Shown here: positions 5,224-5,999 of the stretch, piece by piece
How positions within the stretch are numbered: position 1 is the stretch's first letter
Layout: every line of letters starts with the position of its first letter
Source: Candidatus Rhabdochlamydia sp.
GTDB taxonomy: Bacteria; Chlamydiota; Chlamydiia; Chlamydiales; Rhabdochlamydiaceae
DNA length: 5,999 nt
Assembly: GCA_030043495.1 (NCBI GenBank)
Contig: JASHXO010000054.1
Location: forward strand, 1-5,999
Direction of reading: 5' to 3'
The notes under the pieces: generated by a model
The model's database searches: none
What the model was told of the DNA's origin: nothing
What the model saw: the letters and a program-made list of their open reading frames with translations, nothing else
Position numbers and translations under genes: made by a program

Positions 5224-5999
5224 ATGACCAGCTTTCCAGGATTTAGGAATCATCATTTTGACCGCATTTATGTCATTAAGACCACTCCTTCTTCTAAAAT
5301 TCTAGAATCGAAGAATATAAAAAACATCGAACAACTATTATCTACTTTAAATGAGTATGATAAAGAAAAGGCACATGCCTTTTCGAATTTAATGCAGGCA
5401 TTACAGTCTTTAAAATCTTTTAAATATGAAATGCCTCTTTCTCCTCAAGCAGGAGAATTCAAACAGACTGGGCCTCAAGCTCGCTCAGAGAGCAAACCTT
5501 CGCCTGCTTCTTCGGAATCAAGGCCTTCCGCAACTCCACCTCCCTCTGAGTCTAAACCTCCACCGAGTGAATCAAGGCCAGTATCTGAAGCCCTGCCCAA
5601 GGAACAACTTAGGGAAGATCTTTCCCGAGAAAAGCCACTTCAAACTTTGCGCGAACAAGATCAAGGCCGCTCCTCTAGGCTTGAGACCACTATGATGCCT
5701 CCTTCCGTTAAGCTAGAAGGAAGAAAAACTACTTCTCAGCCTTCATCCGATGTGAGAAAAGATGCTTCTGTTAGCGGAGCGAGAGAAACTGTTTCTGGCG
5801 CAATGACAGCCGGAAGAAGCGAACAAGAGTTGGGATCGCAAATGGGAGGCTTTTCTAAGGAACAACGAAATACAATTTTGCGGCAAGTGCTCGATGTCTC
5901 ACTTCTTCTTAGGGAAGAACCGGGAGAAAAACCCGAAACAGGAAGTCCAAGGTCGATTTTTCAAACAATTCTTCAGCTGCAAGATTTTGAATCTCTTGA
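5224..5999 (+). CDS. Unrecognised Ser/Pro-rich, largely disordered protein (partial, continues past window)
   Basis: The frame is open from ATG 5224 to the window end, 258 codons without a stop; the terminal TGA triplet is out of frame. The start is fixed by an in-frame TGA just before it and by the purine-rich GGAAGAAG (5213-5220). I do not recognise a family. Residues 1-70 look partly helical (KNIEQLLSTLNEYDKEKAHA, FSNLMQALQSL). Residues 88-119 hold four spaced SES[KR]P units (88-92, 97-101, 108-112, 115-119) in a Pro/Ser linker. About 120-205 is charged and low in hydrophobics, so probably disordered, and about 210-258 regains helix-like segments (QRNTILRQVLDVSLLL, SIFQTILQLQDF). No signal peptide or membrane segment is seen in the visible part. 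The modular layout resembles a scaffold or secreted effector of an intracellular bacterium, but that is only a guess. Confidence 0.75.
   Translation, partial: MTSFPGFRNHHFDRIYVIKTTPSSKILESKNIKNIEQLLSTLNEYDKEKAHAFSNLMQALQSLKSFKYEMPLSPQAGEFKQTGPQARSESKPSPASSESRPSATPPPSESKPPPSESRPVSEALPKEQLREDLSREKPLQTLREQDQGRSSRLETTMMPPSVKLEGRKTTSQPSSDVRKDASVSGARETVSGAMTAGRSEQELGSQMGGFSKEQRNTILRQVLDVSLLLREEPGEKPETGSPRSIFQTILQLQDFESL

Noticed and set aside
5426..5695. Plus-strand 89-codon frame inside the last gene
   Set aside because: It is in another phase of the longer frame from 5224, which has a good ribosome-binding region and stays open to the window end.

Overview
The window looks like a chromosomal segment of an environmental Chlamydiae-type bacterium (Parachlamydia, Protochlamydia or Waddlia-like). 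This is inferred from the S10 sequence, from rpsJ lying directly behind fusA and ending in its own terminator, from rodA next to birA (a pairing I recall from Chlamydia), and from AT-rich intergenic DNA carrying small repeats. No search was run, so the taxonomic call is inference.

Left part (1-517, + strand): the last 44 codons of fusA (EF-G), then complete rpsJ (ribosomal protein S10), closed by a near-perfect intrinsic terminator at 487-517. Middle (589-3718, - strand): four genes read leftwards and closely packed, probably one transcription unit. They are rodA (SEDS peptidoglycan polymerase), a 147-residue beta-rich protein of unknown function 2 nt behind it, a small BamE/SmpA-like lipoprotein whose ORF overlaps the previous gene by 19 nt, and a secreted class II cyclic-nucleotide phosphodiesterase. 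Right part (+ strand): birA (biotin-protein ligase) diverges from rodA across a short AT-rich region. It is followed by about 570 bp without a convincing gene, then an unrecognised Ser/Pro-rich gene that runs off the window end.

The most notable structure is non-coding or mobile. A 150-bp element with 35-bp terminal inverted repeats and a TTA target duplication (1977-2132) has inserted into the 5' end of the lipoprotein gene. Element plus duplication is 153 bp, so the reading frame stays open, and removing it in thought restores a textbook lipoprotein signal peptide behind a strong Shine-Dalgarno site. The end of that element recurs at 5145-5203, just before the unknown gene. A different 147-bp element with perfect 38-bp inverted repeats sits at 4926-5072. 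A GC-rich, hairpin-rich segment follows birA at 4661-4810. The birA to unknown-gene interval is therefore a cluster of repeats.

Functionally the window mixes translation (fusA, rpsJ), cell-wall synthesis and division (rodA), envelope or periplasm (lipoprotein, phosphodiesterase) and biotin-dependent carboxylation (birA). I see no CRISPR array, tRNA, rRNA or complete transposase.
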